Origin: an uncultured Clostridia bacterium
GTDB taxonomy: Bacteria; Bacillota; Clostridia; Christensenellales; DTU072
DNA: 64,000 nucleotides
Reading direction: 5' to 3'
Assembly: GCA_946621465.1 (NCBI GenBank)
Contig: CAMOOO010000001.1
Span: 696,386 to 760,385 of the forward strand
Shown: one piece after another, positions 63,523 through 64,000 of the stretch
Layout: every line of letters starts with the position of its first letter
How positions within the stretch are numbered: the first letter of the stretch is position 1
Translations under genes and position numbers: made by a program
The notes under the pieces: model-generated
Databases searched by the model: none
The model's input: only the letters and a program-made list of their open reading frames with translations
What the model was told of the DNA's origin: nothing

Positions 63523-64000
63523 TTATAACTTTACCTCGTTGTTTATTCTTCTCATCCTATCGATATCAATCTTTATTACACGGCGATCATAAGTCATCAG
63601 ACCGTTGCATTCGTCCTCGACGTCGCTGACCTCGGTGTAGACCGTTGCGGAAAGTCCGCGCTTTTTGATCGACGGGATCACTTTATTTTTGAAGAGCCTT
63701 TCCAGCGCGCGAGCGTATTTTTCGCTGTCGTAATACTTTCTGTAACCGAAGAACTTTCGGGTGTTATACATATGCCCTTTTATTCTCAGACTGTATCCGC
63801 CGTACTCGGACAGTACCACCGGACGATCGTCCCCTTTGAAGGCTTTTGGGAACCGGAACGGGGTAAAATAGATATGGAAACTGTTCATATCCATTCCTTT
63901 TTGATCGTGGAAACCACTGGCGTGGTCAATAAGTCTGGTCGGGTCGAGTTTGCGGTAGAAGTGCGCGGCTTTGTTGGCGTCGAACTGTCCCCAGCCCTCG
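63523..64000 (-). CDS. GH2-family glycosidase, partial (5' end outside window)
   Basis: Frame open to the window edge; the visible 158 codons begin EGWGQFDANKAAHFYRKLDP, just after the position of the acid/base Glu, and include the nucleophile context VVLSEYGGYSLRI. The C-terminus (GLSATVYTEVSDVEDECNGL, YDRRVIKIDIDRMRRINNEV) closely parallels the downstream GH2 enzyme, showing a tandem duplication. The end is one base before the next start. Confidence 0.88.
   Translation of the reverse strand, partial: EGWGQFDANKAAHFYRKLDPTRLIDHASGFHDQKGMDMNSFHIYFTPFRFPKAFKGDDRPVVLSEYGGYSLRIKGHMYNTRKFFGYRKYYDSEKYARALERLFKNKVIPSIKKRGLSATVYTEVSDVEDECNGLMTYDRRVIKIDIDRMRRINNEVKL

Overview
The window looks like part of a chromosome of an anaerobic, probably gut-dwelling, spore-lineage Firmicute (class Clostridia or a near relative). 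The grounds are a Spo0A regulator, the short HisG plus HisZ type of ATP phosphoribosyltransferase, type III pantothenate kinase, a YerC/TrpR-like regulator, AGGAGG-type ribosome binding sites, sigma-A type promoters with 17-base spacers, and many cytoplasmic glycosidases including a putative sialidase and N-acetylneuraminate lyase pair. GC content looks intermediate by eye. No rRNA or CRISPR array was seen.

Layout. Positions 1-2.1 kb hold the decayed edge of an integrative element: a sigma-like regulator, a small zinc-ribbon protein, a lexA fragment with an internal stop and a serine-recombinase tail. An XRE regulator and a small membrane protein follow (2.2-3.4 kb). From 12.95 down to 3.4 kb runs a complete-looking histidine operon on the minus strand: yerC-hisZ-hisG-hisD-hisC-hisB-hisH-hisA-hisF-hisIE. 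It ends with an archaeal-type IMP cyclohydrolase (PurO) and a stand-alone AICAR formyltransferase, so the AICAR released by HisF/HisH can be returned to purines by the same transcript. A MATE exporter with an apparently leaderless mRNA diverges from it. The 14.4-21.7 kb stretch is a parE-parC-lipoprotein-ATP-grasp operon. Then come a sporulation-like protein, a GH36 enzyme, coaX-hom, a sialidase/NanA/kinase operon, an atypical spo0A and a fused ABC transporter (to 33 kb).

Around 33-34.7 kb there is a tRNA-Ser(UGA) followed by a 178-base tandem repeat that carries the tRNA 3' end in inverted form, a gene fragment, and a strong promoter-terminator unit that probably encodes a structured RNA (6S-like candidate). 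From 34.7 to 45.2 kb lie a two-component system with an esterase-like lipoprotein, an MFS transporter, a two-gene flavoprotein/2Fe-2S reductase pair, a beta-propeller glycosidase and a cation/proton antiporter. At 45.4-48.0 kb a single gene fuses a sugar-isomerase TIM barrel to an acyl-CoA synthetase. It is divergent from a large GH2 beta-galactosidase.

From 64.0 down to 52.4 kb nearly all genes are closely spaced on the minus strand: two tandem GH2 enzymes (one cut by the window end), two small tail-anchored proteins, uvrB, uvrA, a YjbQ protein, a PlsC/zinc-ribbon/PH-like fusion, an FMN reductase, a Pr6Pr membrane protein and an SGNH hydrolase. Overall the window is a mix of core biosynthesis and DNA maintenance with host- or plant-glycan catabolism. 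I found no clear defence island or phage.
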